Shown: positions 18,254 to 28,208 of the stretch, one piece after another | Layout: every line of letters starts with the position of its first letter | How positions within the stretch are numbered: the stretch's first letter is position 1 | Source of the DNA: Marinomonas flavescens | GTDB taxonomy: Bacteria > Pseudomonadota > Gammaproteobacteria > Pseudomonadales > Marinomonadaceae | Length of the DNA stretch: 64,000 nt | Assembly: GCF_004352835.1 (NCBI RefSeq) | Contig: NZ_SJSB01000013.1 | Span: 45,109-109,108 of the forward strand | Direction: 5' to 3' | Translations under genes and position numbers: made by a program | Notes under the pieces: generated by a model | The model's database searches: none | What the model saw: only the letters and a program-made list of their open reading frames with translations | Told to the model about the DNA's origin: nothing

Positions 18254-18340
18254 ACTATGTATTGTCTCGTTTGAACCTTATCCGTGGCCTTAAGTTATGT
18301 CAAACTCAAAACTCGGCACTGAAGATGAATAAAAAACAGC

Positions 18341-21052
18341 TTACAAGCGAGATGGATCGTCTCCCGTCAACAGCACATCCGGATAGAAACTCACAATTAA
18401 TTGCTCGACCAATTCTAAATCAAAAATATCGATGGCTTGCGCGATATCGTGTCGTTGCTCAGAGGATAGCTTTTCACTGAACAAATCCAGCTGCTCACTG
18501 GCTTTATTGATATCGCCACTCTTGGCTGCCCAATAAATTGCCTGCCAATCCAAGCCCGTCATCGCACTCGATGACGATGCTATTTTTCTTGGCTGAGAAG
18601 ACGCTAACGCCGCCTCTTTTTTATCATCGAAAATAGGCACAAAGCACACATTCATATGAGTCACCAAAGCCTCATAGACTTCTTCCACTTTATAAGGTTT
18701 AGCGATAACCTGCCAAAAGCCGTCTTTTTTCAACTCGGCTAATTCATGGGTCATGGTGGAAGCGGTTACGGCAATAACGGGGACCTTACCATCAGGGTCC
18801 AACGCTTGAATCGCTTTCAGCAAATCTTGGCCGCTTTTGTTTGGCATTCGGATATCAGTCATTACCATATCAGGGCGATATGTTTTAAAGCGCTCGATGG
18901 CAATCTCACCATCTTCTGCTTCGATAATTTGACAACCCGCCTTCTCTAGTAGAGACACCAAAATATCCCGAGACCAGTCATCGTCTTCCGCCACCAGCAC
19001 GCTAATAGGATGACTTAACCGACTGTGAGAACCCGCTTCATAGATAGGATACTCAAGGGTCACGTCTTCTGCCATCACTGAAATTGGCATCATCACGGTA
19101 ACATGAGTCCCTGCCCCAGGTAGACTTTGAATAGACAATGATCCACCCATCAATTTCACCAAGGTGTGTGACAAAGCCAAGCCAAGCCCAGTACCACCTT
19201 CTCGCTGCCCTGCCTCTCCTTGGACAAAGGGAGTAAATAGACTGTCCATCTGCGTATTATCAATGCCCGGCCCTGTGTCTGAGACTACCAACTCAAGTAA
19301 ATCATCTTGATACCGCCCGGTTACTGTCACGGATCCTGTGGTGGTAAACTTCACCGCGTTACCGACTAAATTGGTCAGCACTTGATGGAATTTAACTGGG
19401 TCAATCCACACCCACAGCTCAGCTGGCATATCGAGGTCGGCGATAAGCTGTAGCCCTTTCTTTTGCGCCTGCCCCTGCAATAGCTTAATAACCTGTTGTA
19501 TTTCTTTTCGTAAACTGACTTTTTGACTGTGTAATATCATACGGCCCGATTCGATTCGCGCGATGTCTAAAATATCATTAATCAATGCCAACAAGCGTTC
19601 GCCTGCACCTTCAATGGCTTGAAAGCGTGTTTTAGCAACACCATTCAGTGACATGTCTTCTCGAATCAATTGTGCGTAACCAATAATGGCATTCAGCGGA
19701 GTGCGAATTTCATGACTCATATTCGCCAAAAAATTACTTTTGGCTTGGCTTGCCTGTTCGGCCACCTGCTTCGCATTTTCCAGCTGAGCGGAGACATTTT
19801 TCTGCTCGCTAATATCACTCATGATATCGCCAAAGGATATTGCAGCCCCCTCGTCGTTGCGCAAAATGAAATAGGTTTCATAGGTTTCGAAAATTCGCCC
19901 ATCCATACTTTTCGCCTGCAATTCACCTTCCCAAACACCATGCTCTTTAACATAAGGAATCACGGTATTGGCTAGAAACTGTCGGCTATTAGACGAATAA
20001 AAATCAAGGTAATTTAAATTTTTTACCGGCACATCATCGCCAATACAAAGCAGGTCACGCATTTTTTTATTCAGGTAAGACATGTCCCCATTGAGCGTGG
20101 CCATACCAAACCCTTGAGCGGAATTATCGGCAAAGCTTTTAAACAATTTTAATTCACGAATAAGTTCGTTGCGCTCGGTGATGTCTCTGGCGATCCCCAA
20201 GACGCCTTTAAAATTTAATGACGGCTCTTCGATGGGCACCCGATACACTTCAAACAATCGCTGACCACTGCCATCTGCCGCCGTGCCCCAGCAGTGTTCA
20301 TGCAAGGTTTCTCCATCCTGCAAAGCTTGATTGTCCCGATCTTGGTAGTATTGCCCATTGTCATCGAGATTCAGTTCTTGGTCTGTTTTCCCTTTTATTT
20401 CATCGCGCGACAAATTATTAAACAGCAAAAAGGCATCGTTGCAATCTAGGTAGCGACCCTGTTGATCTTTAGACCACACAGGGTCCGGAATATTATTCAG
20501 CAAAGAGGATAGAATCAGCTCACGGCGACGGGCGGTTTCACGCGCAGAAATTAGCTCATTTTCTGCGTCGACGAGATGATTGACCTGCTCCAAAGTACCG
20601 ACAATACATTGCACACGTCGGCGGCCATCCCAACGCGTCACACTGCCACGCATTTCAAGCCACTGACTTTCTCCATGAATATCATCAATACGAAAACGCA
20701 GAAACTGTGGCGTTATTTGATTCTCTTGCTGCGTTAAAATGGTCACGGTCCATTCATTAAAAGCCAGTCGATCTTCTTTTTTAAGGTAGGCTAACCAGTC
20801 CTGAATACTATTGGGAGTATCTTCTTCCTCAAAGCCAAACTGGGCAAAAAATTCAGAAGAGATATAAAACTTTTTACTTTGTGGAAACCATTCCCAGACG
20901 CCCGCTTTGGTGGCCAAAATGGCTTTAGAATAACGTCGTTGCAGATGTTTAAAACGAATCAGAAAAATCAATTGGAAGACAATCAGAACCGTGGCTGTGG
21001 CGATGAACAAAAAGATTAATAGACTAAAAATGGTCGATGTTCCAGACAGCAT
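18341..21052 (-). CDS. Hybrid sensor histidine kinase with PAS domains and a C-terminal receiver
   Basis: About 903 residues. One N-terminal helix (about 5-30), three PAS-type sensor regions to about 430 (VLGIARDITERN marks one PAC end), then HisKA with FLANMSHEIRTPLNAIIGY (phosphorylated histidine near 447), HATPase with LTNLVGNAVKF, DTGPGI and GTGLGLALS, and a receiver with VLVAEDDD and the phospho-accepting aspartate in MVMTDIRMP near 733. The last 80 residues are helical without a clear Hpt histidine. ATG at 21052 is chosen because AAGGA lies 8 nt upstream; the frame could start at a TTG 13 codons earlier. It follows the REC-GGDEF-EAL gene. Confidence 0.9.
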   Translation of the reverse strand: MLSGTSTIFSLLIFLFIATATVLIVFQLIFLIRFKHLQRRYSKAILATKAGVWEWFPQSKKFYISSEFFAQFGFEEEDTPNSIQDWLAYLKKEDRLAFNEWTVTILTQQENQITPQFLRFRIDDIHGESQWLEMRGSVTRWDGRRRVQCIVGTLEQVNHLVDAENELISARETARRRELILSSLLNNIPDPVWSKDQQGRYLDCNDAFLLFNNLSRDEIKGKTDQELNLDDNGQYYQDRDNQALQDGETLHEHCWGTAADGSGQRLFEVYRVPIEEPSLNFKGVLGIARDITERNELIRELKLFKSFADNSAQGFGMATLNGDMSYLNKKMRDLLCIGDDVPVKNLNYLDFYSSNSRQFLANTVIPYVKEHGVWEGELQAKSMDGRIFETYETYFILRNDEGAAISFGDIMSDISEQKNVSAQLENAKQVAEQASQAKSNFLANMSHEIRTPLNAIIGYAQLIREDMSLNGVAKTRFQAIEGAGERLLALINDILDIARIESGRMILHSQKVSLRKEIQQVIKLLQGQAQKKGLQLIADLDMPAELWVWIDPVKFHQVLTNLVGNAVKFTTTGSVTVTGRYQDDLLELVVSDTGPGIDNTQMDSLFTPFVQGEAGQREGGTGLGLALSHTLVKLMGGSLSIQSLPGAGTHVTVMMPISVMAEDVTLEYPIYEAGSHSRLSHPISVLVAEDDDWSRDILVSLLEKAGCQIIEAEDGEIAIERFKTYRPDMVMTDIRMPNKSGQDLLKAIQALDPDGKVPVIAVTASTMTHELAELKKDGFWQVIAKPYKVEEVYEALVTHMNVCFVPIFDDKKEAALASSQPRKIASSSSAMTGLDWQAIYWAAKSGDINKASEQLDLFSEKLSSEQRHDIAQAIDIFDLELVEQLIVSFYPDVLLTGDDPSRL

Positions 21053-21105
21053 GTACAGATTCCTTAGAGGGTCAAGCGAGGTCGTGCGCAACGCGCCTCT
21101 TCCTG

Positions 21106-21140
21106 TGCGTCGCCCCTTAGGCTCTATGCTAAGGGACGCA
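21106..21140 (-). terminator. Stem-loop between the two signalling genes
   Basis: TGCGTCGCCCCTTAG pairs with CTAAGGGACGCA with one small bulge, directly after the REC-GGDEF-EAL stop. There is no long T run on the minus strand, so it could be an attenuator or a processing hairpin rather than a full terminator. Confidence 0.5.
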
Positions 21141-21148
21141 TGAAAACC

Positions 21149-22936
21149 TTACAGCTTTTCGGGTTTATGGAAGTGGTAGCCCTGCCCCCATTCCACCCCT
21201 AGTTCCTGTAGCTGCAAGACAATCTCTTGATTTTCAACAAACTCTGCCACCACGGGTTTATCCAGCATTTTGGCCAGCTTTACGATCGAATCAACCATGC
21301 CATAATGGATGGCGTTTAGATGCATATCTTTTACAAAAATACCGTCAATTTTGATCAGATCAAAAGGTAAATCCATCAAATAGGCGAACGAAGAAAAGCC
21401 CGTACCAAAATCATCCAAAGCAATACTGCACCCACGCTCATGCAATAAAGACATAAAACGTCGCGTATCGACAAAATTATTTAATGCTTCTGTTTCAGTG
21501 ATTTCAAAGCAAAACTTACGACCATCTAACTGGTAAATATCTAACTGTTCGATAATAAAGTGGGCAAAGTCAGTTTCACGAACAGATAGCGCAGAGACGT
21601 TAAGTGCTACTTGGCTAACCTCTTCCCATAGATGAGGCCTTTCTGAAAACTGCCGCATGGTGTGACTAATTACCCAGCGATCTATTTTTGAGATAATACC
21701 AAAGCGCTCTGCAGCTCGAATAAAATCATTAGGGTAAATAAGCTCGCCACTTTTTTCATCTTTTAAGCGAACTAAAATTTCAATTTTCTTTCCTATGTCC
21801 TCAGCCTTAGTTAAAGGAAGTACTTGCTGGAAATGCACCTCGAATAAATTCTTTGCAAGACCATCGACAATGCGCAGTCCCCAGTTCAAATTACCTCTTC
21901 GCTCCTCATAACCAAGATCGCTTGCATTTTTAACAATTCGTGAATGAACACCTGATTTTTTGCTGGAATAACTTACTTCATCTGCCAGCATAATCACTTG
22001 TTCAAAAGAGACCATTTCTAACGTAATAGGAATAGCGACCGTTGTTACAGAAGTGCGAAATTGACGCCCATCCCATACAAACGAAAAGTCTTCAATACGT
22101 TGAGTCATAATTCGAAATAAAGACTCTACCGCTTCTACACCACCGCGTCCGACAGCAATAGCAAACTTATCGCCGCTTAATCGCGTACAAAAATCTCGCT
22201 GCGGCGAGCAAAGCTCATTAATTAATGACGCGAACTGATGAAGTAACTCATCCCCTGCAATACAGCCACAAGCATCATTGATCAGACGGAATTCATTAAT
22301 ATCGATCAGAATAAAATAAGGAGTGTGCGCATTAGATTTGCTTTGAACGCCAGAGATTATATGAGTAATGTGTTCGTCTAACGCATCACGATTATAAAGT
22401 TGAGTAACAAAATCATGCTGAGCAAGATAGTTTAAGCGGTCTTGCATATAGCGCCGCTCGTTCACCTCTTTGCGCAGGTTACGATTCACAAGGTTAAGAT
22501 CTGCAGTACGCTCTCGAACTTTTTCTTCTAACTCAAGGTTTAGGTCTTTTAGCTCATTCATCAAGTTGAAGCGTTCCAATTGATGGGCAACACGCGAACG
22601 AACTTCTTCCACTCGAATAGGCTTACTAATGTAATCATTACCACCCACTTCAAAACCTCGACTAATGTCATCGACTAATGCGGTGACAAAAACAACAGGA
22701 AGGTCTTTAAATTTAGGATTCGCTCTGATTTTTTGACATGTTTCAAAACCATCTATCCCCCCCATCATGACGTCTAAAAGCACCAAACAAGGTTCGGTTC
22801 TATCTAGCAAGGCTAATGCGCGCTCTCCGGAGTTCGCAACAACCACAGTGCAATTTAATGCAGCAATGACATCATTTAAGACTCGTAGATTCTCTGGTAC
22901 ATCATCGACAATCAAAACGGTGGGTATTTTTTTCAT
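21149..22936 (-). CDS. Response regulator with degenerate GGDEF and EAL domain (c-di-GMP signalling)
   Basis: A 595-residue protein. The receiver (1-120) has the acidic pair in VLIVDD and phospho-acceptor Asp55 in LVLLDVMMGG. A coiled coil spans about 120-165. The GGDEF-like domain (about 168-320) has SGDKF at 254-258 instead of GGDEF, so cyclase activity is unlikely. The EAL domain (about 335-590) has EILVR for the EAL position and keeps LNVSA, EITETE, DDFGTGFSS and KIDG, so c-di-GMP phosphodiesterase activity is plausible. It precedes the hybrid kinase gene by about 57-96 nt and is a likely partner. Confidence 0.9.
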   Translation of the reverse strand: MKKIPTVLIVDDVPENLRVLNDVIAALNCTVVVANSGERALALLDRTEPCLVLLDVMMGGIDGFETCQKIRANPKFKDLPVVFVTALVDDISRGFEVGGNDYISKPIRVEEVRSRVAHQLERFNLMNELKDLNLELEEKVRERTADLNLVNRNLRKEVNERRYMQDRLNYLAQHDFVTQLYNRDALDEHITHIISGVQSKSNAHTPYFILIDINEFRLINDACGCIAGDELLHQFASLINELCSPQRDFCTRLSGDKFAIAVGRGGVEAVESLFRIMTQRIEDFSFVWDGRQFRTSVTTVAIPITLEMVSFEQVIMLADEVSYSSKKSGVHSRIVKNASDLGYEERRGNLNWGLRIVDGLAKNLFEVHFQQVLPLTKAEDIGKKIEILVRLKDEKSGELIYPNDFIRAAERFGIISKIDRWVISHTMRQFSERPHLWEEVSQVALNVSALSVRETDFAHFIIEQLDIYQLDGRKFCFEITETEALNNFVDTRRFMSLLHERGCSIALDDFGTGFSSFAYLMDLPFDLIKIDGIFVKDMHLNAIHYGMVDSIVKLAKMLDKPVVAEFVENQEIVLQLQELGVEWGQGYHFHKPEKL

Positions 22937-23104
22937 ACTCAGCTATGCCTTCCTTTTATCTATTCAGATAATCTATTTCGCTAGTAACTCGCTCATCAAT
23001 GAACAATTTCTAAACACCTTTCTAGAGTCTACCTCGCTTTAACTACAACTTTCTATCCTACTATTGGCTCAATATACAAATTAAAACAATACTAGCGTTA
23101 TATC

Positions 23105-23136
23105 TTGACCTTAGACCAACATCCAAGGTTTATACT
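23105..23136 (+). promoter_or_regulatory. MerR-type promoter with operator dyad upstream of the zntR-like gene
   Basis: A -35 TTGACC at 23105-23110 and a -10 TATACT at 23131-23136 are separated by 20 bp. This over-long spacer is the hallmark of promoters activated by MerR family proteins. The spacer holds an imperfect dyad at 23108-23129 with ACCTT and AAGGT at its ends, similar to ZntR operators. It would drive the regulator and the permease together. Confidence 0.8.
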
Positions 23137-23171
23137 GGCGTTAAATCTTATTCAAAACAGAGGGACACAAA

Positions 23172-23624
23172 ATGTATCGTATTGGGGAACTCGCTAAAGC
23201 CTTCGATGTAAAAAATGATACGTTAAGATTCTATGAAAAACATGGACTGCTAACACCATCAAGTCGCTCTGACTCTGGCTATAGAATGTATTCTGAAGAA
23301 GACAAACAAATATTGTCTTTTATCCTACGCGCTAAAACCGTTGGCTTTAGTTTAGCGGATATCCATGAGCTGCTTTCTATTGAAGTTGATAAAGCGAACA
23401 GCGCTTGTGCAGACGTCAAAGTCGTTGTTGATGCAAAATTAGCAGAAGTAGAAACTAAAATGGCAGAGCTTAATCACTTCCAGAAATCGTTAAAACGGTT
23501 ATCTAATGCTTGCTGCGGAGGCTCGGAAAGTGCCGCGGACTGTACTATTCTTGAAGCATTGGCATCTGATGTTAATAACATCCACCCAGAGCAACACCAT
23601 CATCTTAACAAGGAGCGATTCTAA
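23172..23624 (+). CDS. zntR: MerR family metal-responsive regulator, ZntR-like
   Basis: A 150-residue MerR protein. The helix-turn-helix is YRIGELAKAFDVKNDTLRFY (2-21), followed by the dimerisation helix and a C-terminal metal loop. The cysteines match E. coli ZntR in number and spacing: Cys79, Cys114/Cys115 in NACCGGS, and Cys124 in ADCTILEAL. ZntR uses His119 as well; here residue 119 is glutamate. It is therefore probably a Zn(II), Cd(II) or Pb(II) activator that untwists the 20-bp spacer promoter just upstream. Its stop overlaps the permease start by one base. Confidence 0.9.
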   Translation: MYRIGELAKAFDVKNDTLRFYEKHGLLTPSSRSDSGYRMYSEEDKQILSFILRAKTVGFSLADIHELLSIEVDKANSACADVKVVVDAKLAEVETKMAELNHFQKSLKRLSNACCGGSESAADCTILEALASDVNNIHPEQHHHLNKERF

Positions 23625-24796
23625 TGGATTTTTTACGGCATTTTTCTACCTTGTTTTTAGAGTCCGCCCCTTGGTTACTACTGGGTTTTATTTTAGCAGG
23701 CATGCTTAAAGTCTTTGTTCCGATGGGCTGGATGAATAAGCAACTCGGAGGTCACGGCCTTAAGTCGGTAGTAAAAGCCGCTATTTTTGGCGCTCCGCTA
23801 CCTTTGTGCTCTTGTGGCGTTATTCCCGCCGCAGTTGGTCTGCGTCGAGCTGGCGCATCAAAAGCAGCAACCACCTCGTTCTTGGTGTCCACACCAGAAA
23901 CCGGCATAGATTCCATTACTGTCTCATATGTACTGCTAGGCCCTTTTATGGCCATTGTCCGACCGATTGCAGCGATAGGCAGCGCTATTTTTGCGGGCCT
24001 GCTTGTTGGTAAAGATGAAAAGGAGATAAAAACAACGGCATCTTATGCCCCTGAAACATCTTCTTGCTGTGGCTCAGCGACTAAAGAGCCAGAAGCAACT
24101 TCTTGCTGTGGCTCAGCGGCTAAAGCGCCAGAAGCGACTTCATGCTGTGGCTCATCAACTAAAGCGTCAGAAACATCTTGTTGTGGAAGCAGCCAAGCAC
24201 CAACAAAGACAACATCGGTAGTGAGTAAAATTCGCTCTGGATTAGTATACGCTGGGACAGAATTAGTCGAGGACACCGCTTTATGGCTATTAGTTGGTTT
24301 GGCCTTTGCTGCGCTAGTGCAAACCTATATTCCTGATGGCTTTCTTGCCTCTTGGGGAAATGGCTTGCTAGCAATGCTTGTTATGGTGGTTATTTCTATC
24401 CCTATGTACATTTGTGCTACTGCCTCTACTCCAATTGCCGCCGGCTTGCTGCTGGCTGGCGTTGCTCCAGGCGCAGTACTTGTTTTCATGATGGCAGGCC
24501 CTGCTACCAACATAGCCACCTTAGGTGTGGTTGCAAAAGAGTTAGGGAAAAAAGCATTAATTGGCTATTTAACGGGAGTACTAGGCGGAGCGTTATTTTT
24601 TGGTTTCTTAGTTGATTTCTTAGTTACCAAATTTCATATCTCTGTAGTGCCACAAATAGGCCCTGATCTTACTCTTTTACCAAGCTGGGTTTCTTTGTCT
24701 ACCGGTGTGTTACTTGCTCTGTTAATTGTTGTTTCAATTACGAAGCAACTTACTGCCAAGTTAAGTAACAAGCACTCTCACCAGCATAACCATTAA
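23624..24796 (+). CDS. Permease of the SO_0444-type Cu/Zn efflux family (DUF318), with CCGS repeats
   Basis: A 390-residue membrane protein of the permease family once called DUF318. The first four or so helices carry LPLCSCGVIPAAVG (about 59-72) and STPETG; the second half has CATASTPIAAGLLLAG. Between them a cytoplasmic loop holds four SCCGS units, with cysteine pairs at 148-149, 161-162, 174-175 and 186-187, spaced 13, 13 and 12 residues. The tail ends KHSHQHNH. Metal efflux is inferred from the family, the thiol and histidine clusters, and the ZntR-like gene that overlaps it. Confidence 0.88.
   Translation: MDFLRHFSTLFLESAPWLLLGFILAGMLKVFVPMGWMNKQLGGHGLKSVVKAAIFGAPLPLCSCGVIPAAVGLRRAGASKAATTSFLVSTPETGIDSITVSYVLLGPFMAIVRPIAAIGSAIFAGLLVGKDEKEIKTTASYAPETSSCCGSATKEPEATSCCGSAAKAPEATSCCGSSTKASETSCCGSSQAPTKTTSVVSKIRSGLVYAGTELVEDTALWLLVGLAFAALVQTYIPDGFLASWGNGLLAMLVMVVISIPMYICATASTPIAAGLLLAGVAPGAVLVFMMAGPATNIATLGVVAKELGKKALIGYLTGVLGGALFFGFLVDFLVTKFHISVVPQIGPDLTLLPSWVSLSTGVLLALLIVVSITKQLTAKLSNKHSHQHNH
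24055..24190 (+). repeat. 39-bp tandem repeats encoding CCGS metal-binding units
   Basis: The DNA repeats TCTTGCTGTGGCTC-like units about every 39 bases (last interval 36), keeping frame. The repeats are inside the permease gene and code for the cysteine-pair loop. Unit number could vary between strains. Confidence 0.8.
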
Positions 24797-24824
24797 AATT
24801 TTAGTTACTTCTGAATTTAGGCTA

Positions 24825-24859
24825 AGCCAATAAGCACATCTGTACGCTTATTGGCTTTT
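24825..24859 (+). terminator. Rho-independent terminator after the permease gene
   Basis: AGCCAATAAGC pairs perfectly with GCTTATTGGCT over a 10-nt loop and is followed by TTT. It lies 28 nt past the permease stop and ahead of the convergent membrane protein gene. Confidence 0.85.
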
Positions 24860-24873
24860 ATAACTAAAGAACA

Positions 24874-25473
24874 TTAAGCCACTTTAATTTCTTTGGCTTG
24901 CGCCCATTTTGGAGGTCGGTGGTATCGGCCAACAACGGAACTCAAGAAAGCGAAGGCTAATAATGAATAACCAATACTCTCTGCATTTAAAGTAAATATC
25001 GCCACTAAAAAAACCAACAAATCCGCCACCAGGGTTGTCTTGCTTGCATGGATACCGTAATGACGCTCTAGATAAACCGATAAGATATTTAGCCCTCCTA
25101 AAGACGCATTGTGTCGAAAAAGAATAATTAAGCCAAAACCCACCAGCAAGCCGCCCAAAGTACCAGATAAAATAGGGTTCATATTAATCGACACATAATG
25201 TCTCATTAATTCTGAAAAAATCGACAATAAGCTAATACTAATAAATGTGTTAATGGTGAAATCTCGACCTAACGTACGCCAAGCAAGAATATAGAAAGGA
25301 GTATTGAGCAAAAAGAATAATTGCCCAAAAGAGAGATCTGTAAATTGCCTTAAAATCATGCCAATTCCAGCAGTGCCACTAATAAGTAACCCTGAAGAAT
25401 TAAGAATATGGATGCCCAAAGCAACCAGCAAGCAACCTTCAATAATAGAAAGCCAACGGTGTGTTACGTTCAT
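24874..25473 (-). CDS. YitT/YczE family membrane protein (DUF161)
   Basis: About 199 residues with five or six hydrophobic helices. The opening helix contains SIIEGCLLVALGIHIL, followed by GLLISGTAGIGMILRQ, FFLLNTPFYILAW and NASLGGLNILSVYL, which match the YitT/DUF161 domain. The function of this family is unknown; an export role has been proposed for some members. ATG at 25473 is favoured because GAGGAC lies 5 nt upstream; a start 7 codons earlier has no such site. It converges on the metal permease gene. Confidence 0.8.
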   Translation of the reverse strand: MNVTHRWLSIIEGCLLVALGIHILNSSGLLISGTAGIGMILRQFTDLSFGQLFFLLNTPFYILAWRTLGRDFTINTFISISLLSIFSELMRHYVSINMNPILSGTLGGLLVGFGLIILFRHNASLGGLNILSVYLERHYGIHASKTTLVADLLVFLVAIFTLNAESIGYSLLAFAFLSSVVGRYHRPPKWAQAKEIKVA

Positions 25474-25726
25474 GATAAGTCCTCGGTGCCGCATTAACTT
25501 TTGATTAACTACGGAATATCTATCGTTCGCTTCTTATGAAAGCGCTTAACGTAAGCTAGATCATAACTTAACGTTTAAACAAAACGTATGCATAACACAT
25601 ACCAAAATTGATGGCCGTATTATCCATAAAACGCACTATTTATCACTCTATTTGCTTCATCAAAAAGCATTCGCCCTTTATCGTGCCACTTCAGTGCACT
25701 TACACACTAAACCCGAGCCCAATAAA

Positions 25727-25757
25727 AAACCCGTAATAACCTAGTTATTACGGGTTT
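25727..25757 (-). terminator. Rho-independent terminator after ygiQ
   Basis: AAACCCGTAATAAC pairs perfectly with GTTATTACGGGTTT over a 3-nt loop, with A and T runs on the flanks, 24 nt past the ygiQ stop codon. Confidence 0.88.
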
Positions 25758-25780
25758 ATAAACACTGCTTTATAGATTCG

Positions 25781-28060
25781 TTAGCGAGATTTCACTTTCG
25801 ATTTACCACGTTTCGCTGGAGTGGTATTTGTGGGTGATGACCCTGCTCGGGATGGCGCACTACCACTTTTTTTCGAAGGCTTACTAGATTTACGTCGAGC
25901 TTTATCCAAAGCAACATTCTTTTCCAACGTTGGACGGTTTGACGTATGCGAAGCGCCTGTTTGCTGGCCTGGTTTCGGTTTTGTTGGGCGACGATGCATC
26001 TGCTTATCTTTATCTTCTGATGGCACTAGCTTGTTCTCACCCTCTCCAATAAGATCCGTTCGCCCCATTTTTGTTAACGTATTTCGTAAATCTTGCCAAT
26101 TATTTTGATCATGGTAACGCAAGAAACCTTTTTGAACCGTGCGCTGTTTATAGTCTTTCGGCGTATAAACATCTTCACTTTTATAAGTGACTGGTTTTAG
26201 CGGGTTCTTACCTGAATGATACATAGCCGTTGCTAAAGACATTGGTGACGGATAGAAAGTCTGAACCTGATCAGGTTTGAAGTCATTGGTTTTTAACCAA
26301 AGCGCCAAATTCATCATATCTTCGTCTGAACTACCTGGGTGAGCGGCAATGAAGTAAGGAATCAAATGCTGCTTTTTACCCGCTTCTTTAGAGTACTTAT
26401 CAAACATTCGCTTGAAACGTTCGTAGCTTCCCATCCCCGGCTTCATCATCTTAGAAAGAGTGTCTTTCTCAGAATGCTCAGGAGCAATTTTTAGCAAGCC
26501 ACCAACATGATGGGTGACCAACTCACGGACATACTCAGGGTCTTCTACCGCCAAGTCATAACGTAGACCAGAAGCAATAGAAACGGTATGAATACCTTCT
26601 ACTGCTCGTGTTTTACGGTATAGCTGCGTCGTAGGACTGTGATCCGTGTTCAAGTTAGAACAAATCGTTGGGTATACACAAGAGAGCTTACGGCAAGAAG
26701 CTTGAACCTCATCGTCGTTGCAGTTTAGCGTGTACATATTCGATGTTGGGCCACCTAAATCGGAAATATGCCCAGTAAAGCCCGGTACTTTCGCTTTAAT
26801 ATCTTCTATCTCGTTTAGGATAGATTCATGGGAGCGACTCTGGATAACTCGACCTTCATGTTCGGTAATCGAACAAAATGTACAACCACCAAAACAACCT
26901 CGCATAATATTGATCGAGGTTTTAATCATGTCATAAGCTGGAATTCGTGCTTTTTTATATTTTGGGTGTGGTACTCGCGCATAAGGTAAATCAAAGACGC
27001 CATCCATTTCTGGTGTTTCCAATGGAATTGGCGGTGGGTTAACCCAAATTTCTTTTTTACCATGCTTTTGAATCAAAGCGCGCGCATTATGCGGATTAGA
27101 TTCAAGGTGCAAAATACGTGATGTGTGAGCATATAGAACAGGGTCTTTGGACACCTTTTCAAAAGAAGGTAAGCGTACATAGGTTTTTTCTGGATCAAGC
27201 TTTTCACCACGACGTAACGGCGCAGGAATCACTCGGATCGGCATCACATCAGGGTCTTCTTGACCCTCTTTTGTCTGGCATTTGCCTTCTGGAATGTATT
27301 CGTAAGGACTGTAGATTTGATCGACCTTACCCGGCCAATCAACCCGCGTAGAATCAATTTCTGTATAGCCGCCAGGCGGCGTATCACGAACAATAGTCGT
27401 TCCACGAATGCCAGTTAGCTCTTTTATACTTTTACCCATTGCCACCTGATGAGTGACTTCTAACATGGCACGTTCGGCGTTGCCATAAAGCAATATATCA
27501 GCGGTAGAATCTATAAGAACCGAACGCCTAACTTCATCGCTCCAGTAGTCATATTGAGCAATACGACGCAAGCTCGCTTCAATACCACCGATCATCACAG
27601 GCACATCATGGAAAGCTTCTTTACAACGCTGAGAATACACAATAACAGCGCGGTCTGGACGTTTTCCACCCACACCATAAGGCGTGTAGGCATCGTCGTT
27701 TCGGACCTTAAGATCCGCGGTGTAACGGTTAATCAAGGAATCCATGTTCCCTGCTGTCACCCCAAAATATAAATTAGGTCGACCTAAGCGCATGAAATCA
27801 TCAGTATTACGCCAATCTGGCTGGTCAATAATACCAACGCGATAACCTTTTGCTTCCAGTAAACGCCCTAAGACCGCCATACCAAAACTTGGATGATCCA
27901 CATAGGCATCTCCTGTGACAATGATAACATCACAGCTATCCCAGCCAAGTAGATCCATCTCTTCACGAGTAGTCGGTAAAAAAGGAGAAACACCATAACA
28001 CTCAGCCCAATAATCTGGGTATGAGAAAAGGTTAATGGCGGTTTTATGTCGTTTGGTCAT
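25781..28060 (-). CDS. ygiQ: YgiQ family radical SAM protein
   Basis: About 759 residues. The N-terminal part has [13 protein letters not shown] and [20 protein letters not shown], the B12-binding-like region of YgiQ (UPF0313). The radical SAM core has [15 protein letters not shown], giving the CxxxCxxC cluster motif. The C-terminal tail is lysine-, arginine- and proline-rich (from about 690) and probably disordered. The reaction is unknown. The start at 28060 is chosen because homologues begin close to LFSYP; the same frame is open for 21 more codons upstream, to an ATG at 28123. Confidence 0.9.
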   Translation of the reverse strand: MTKRHKTAINLFSYPDYWAECYGVSPFLPTTREEMDLLGWDSCDVIIVTGDAYVDHPSFGMAVLGRLLEAKGYRVGIIDQPDWRNTDDFMRLGRPNLYFGVTAGNMDSLINRYTADLKVRNDDAYTPYGVGGKRPDRAVIVYSQRCKEAFHDVPVMIGGIEASLRRIAQYDYWSDEVRRSVLIDSTADILLYGNAERAMLEVTHQVAMGKSIKELTGIRGTTIVRDTPPGGYTEIDSTRVDWPGKVDQIYSPYEYIPEGKCQTKEGQEDPDVMPIRVIPAPLRRGEKLDPEKTYVRLPSFEKVSKDPVLYAHTSRILHLESNPHNARALIQKHGKKEIWVNPPPIPLETPEMDGVFDLPYARVPHPKYKKARIPAYDMIKTSINIMRGCFGGCTFCSITEHEGRVIQSRSHESILNEIEDIKAKVPGFTGHISDLGGPTSNMYTLNCNDDEVQASCRKLSCVYPTICSNLNTDHSPTTQLYRKTRAVEGIHTVSIASGLRYDLAVEDPEYVRELVTHHVGGLLKIAPEHSEKDTLSKMMKPGMGSYERFKRMFDKYSKEAGKKQHLIPYFIAAHPGSSDEDMMNLALWLKTNDFKPDQVQTFYPSPMSLATAMYHSGKNPLKPVTYKSEDVYTPKDYKQRTVQKGFLRYHDQNNWQDLRNTLTKMGRTDLIGEGENKLVPSEDKDKQMHRRPTKPKPGQQTGASHTSNRPTLEKNVALDKARRKSSKPSKKSGSAPSRAGSSPTNTTPAKRGKSKVKSR

Positions 28061-28208
28061 TGGCAGCTCTTGGTATCGACGTAACCACGGTGACATCTCG
28101 AAATGTGCGTTACGAAGATACATTGGTTATCGGGTGAATTTTTCGGCATTATCCCAGAAAATCACTCAGGTATACAGAGCCAATATGTAAAGCCTCTTTG
28201 CTGTCACT

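Noticed and set aside
18205..18340. Possible cobalamin riboswitch upstream of the corrin operon
   Set aside because: Only a terminator hairpin and about 40 nt lie before the first gene. No riboswitch core fits.
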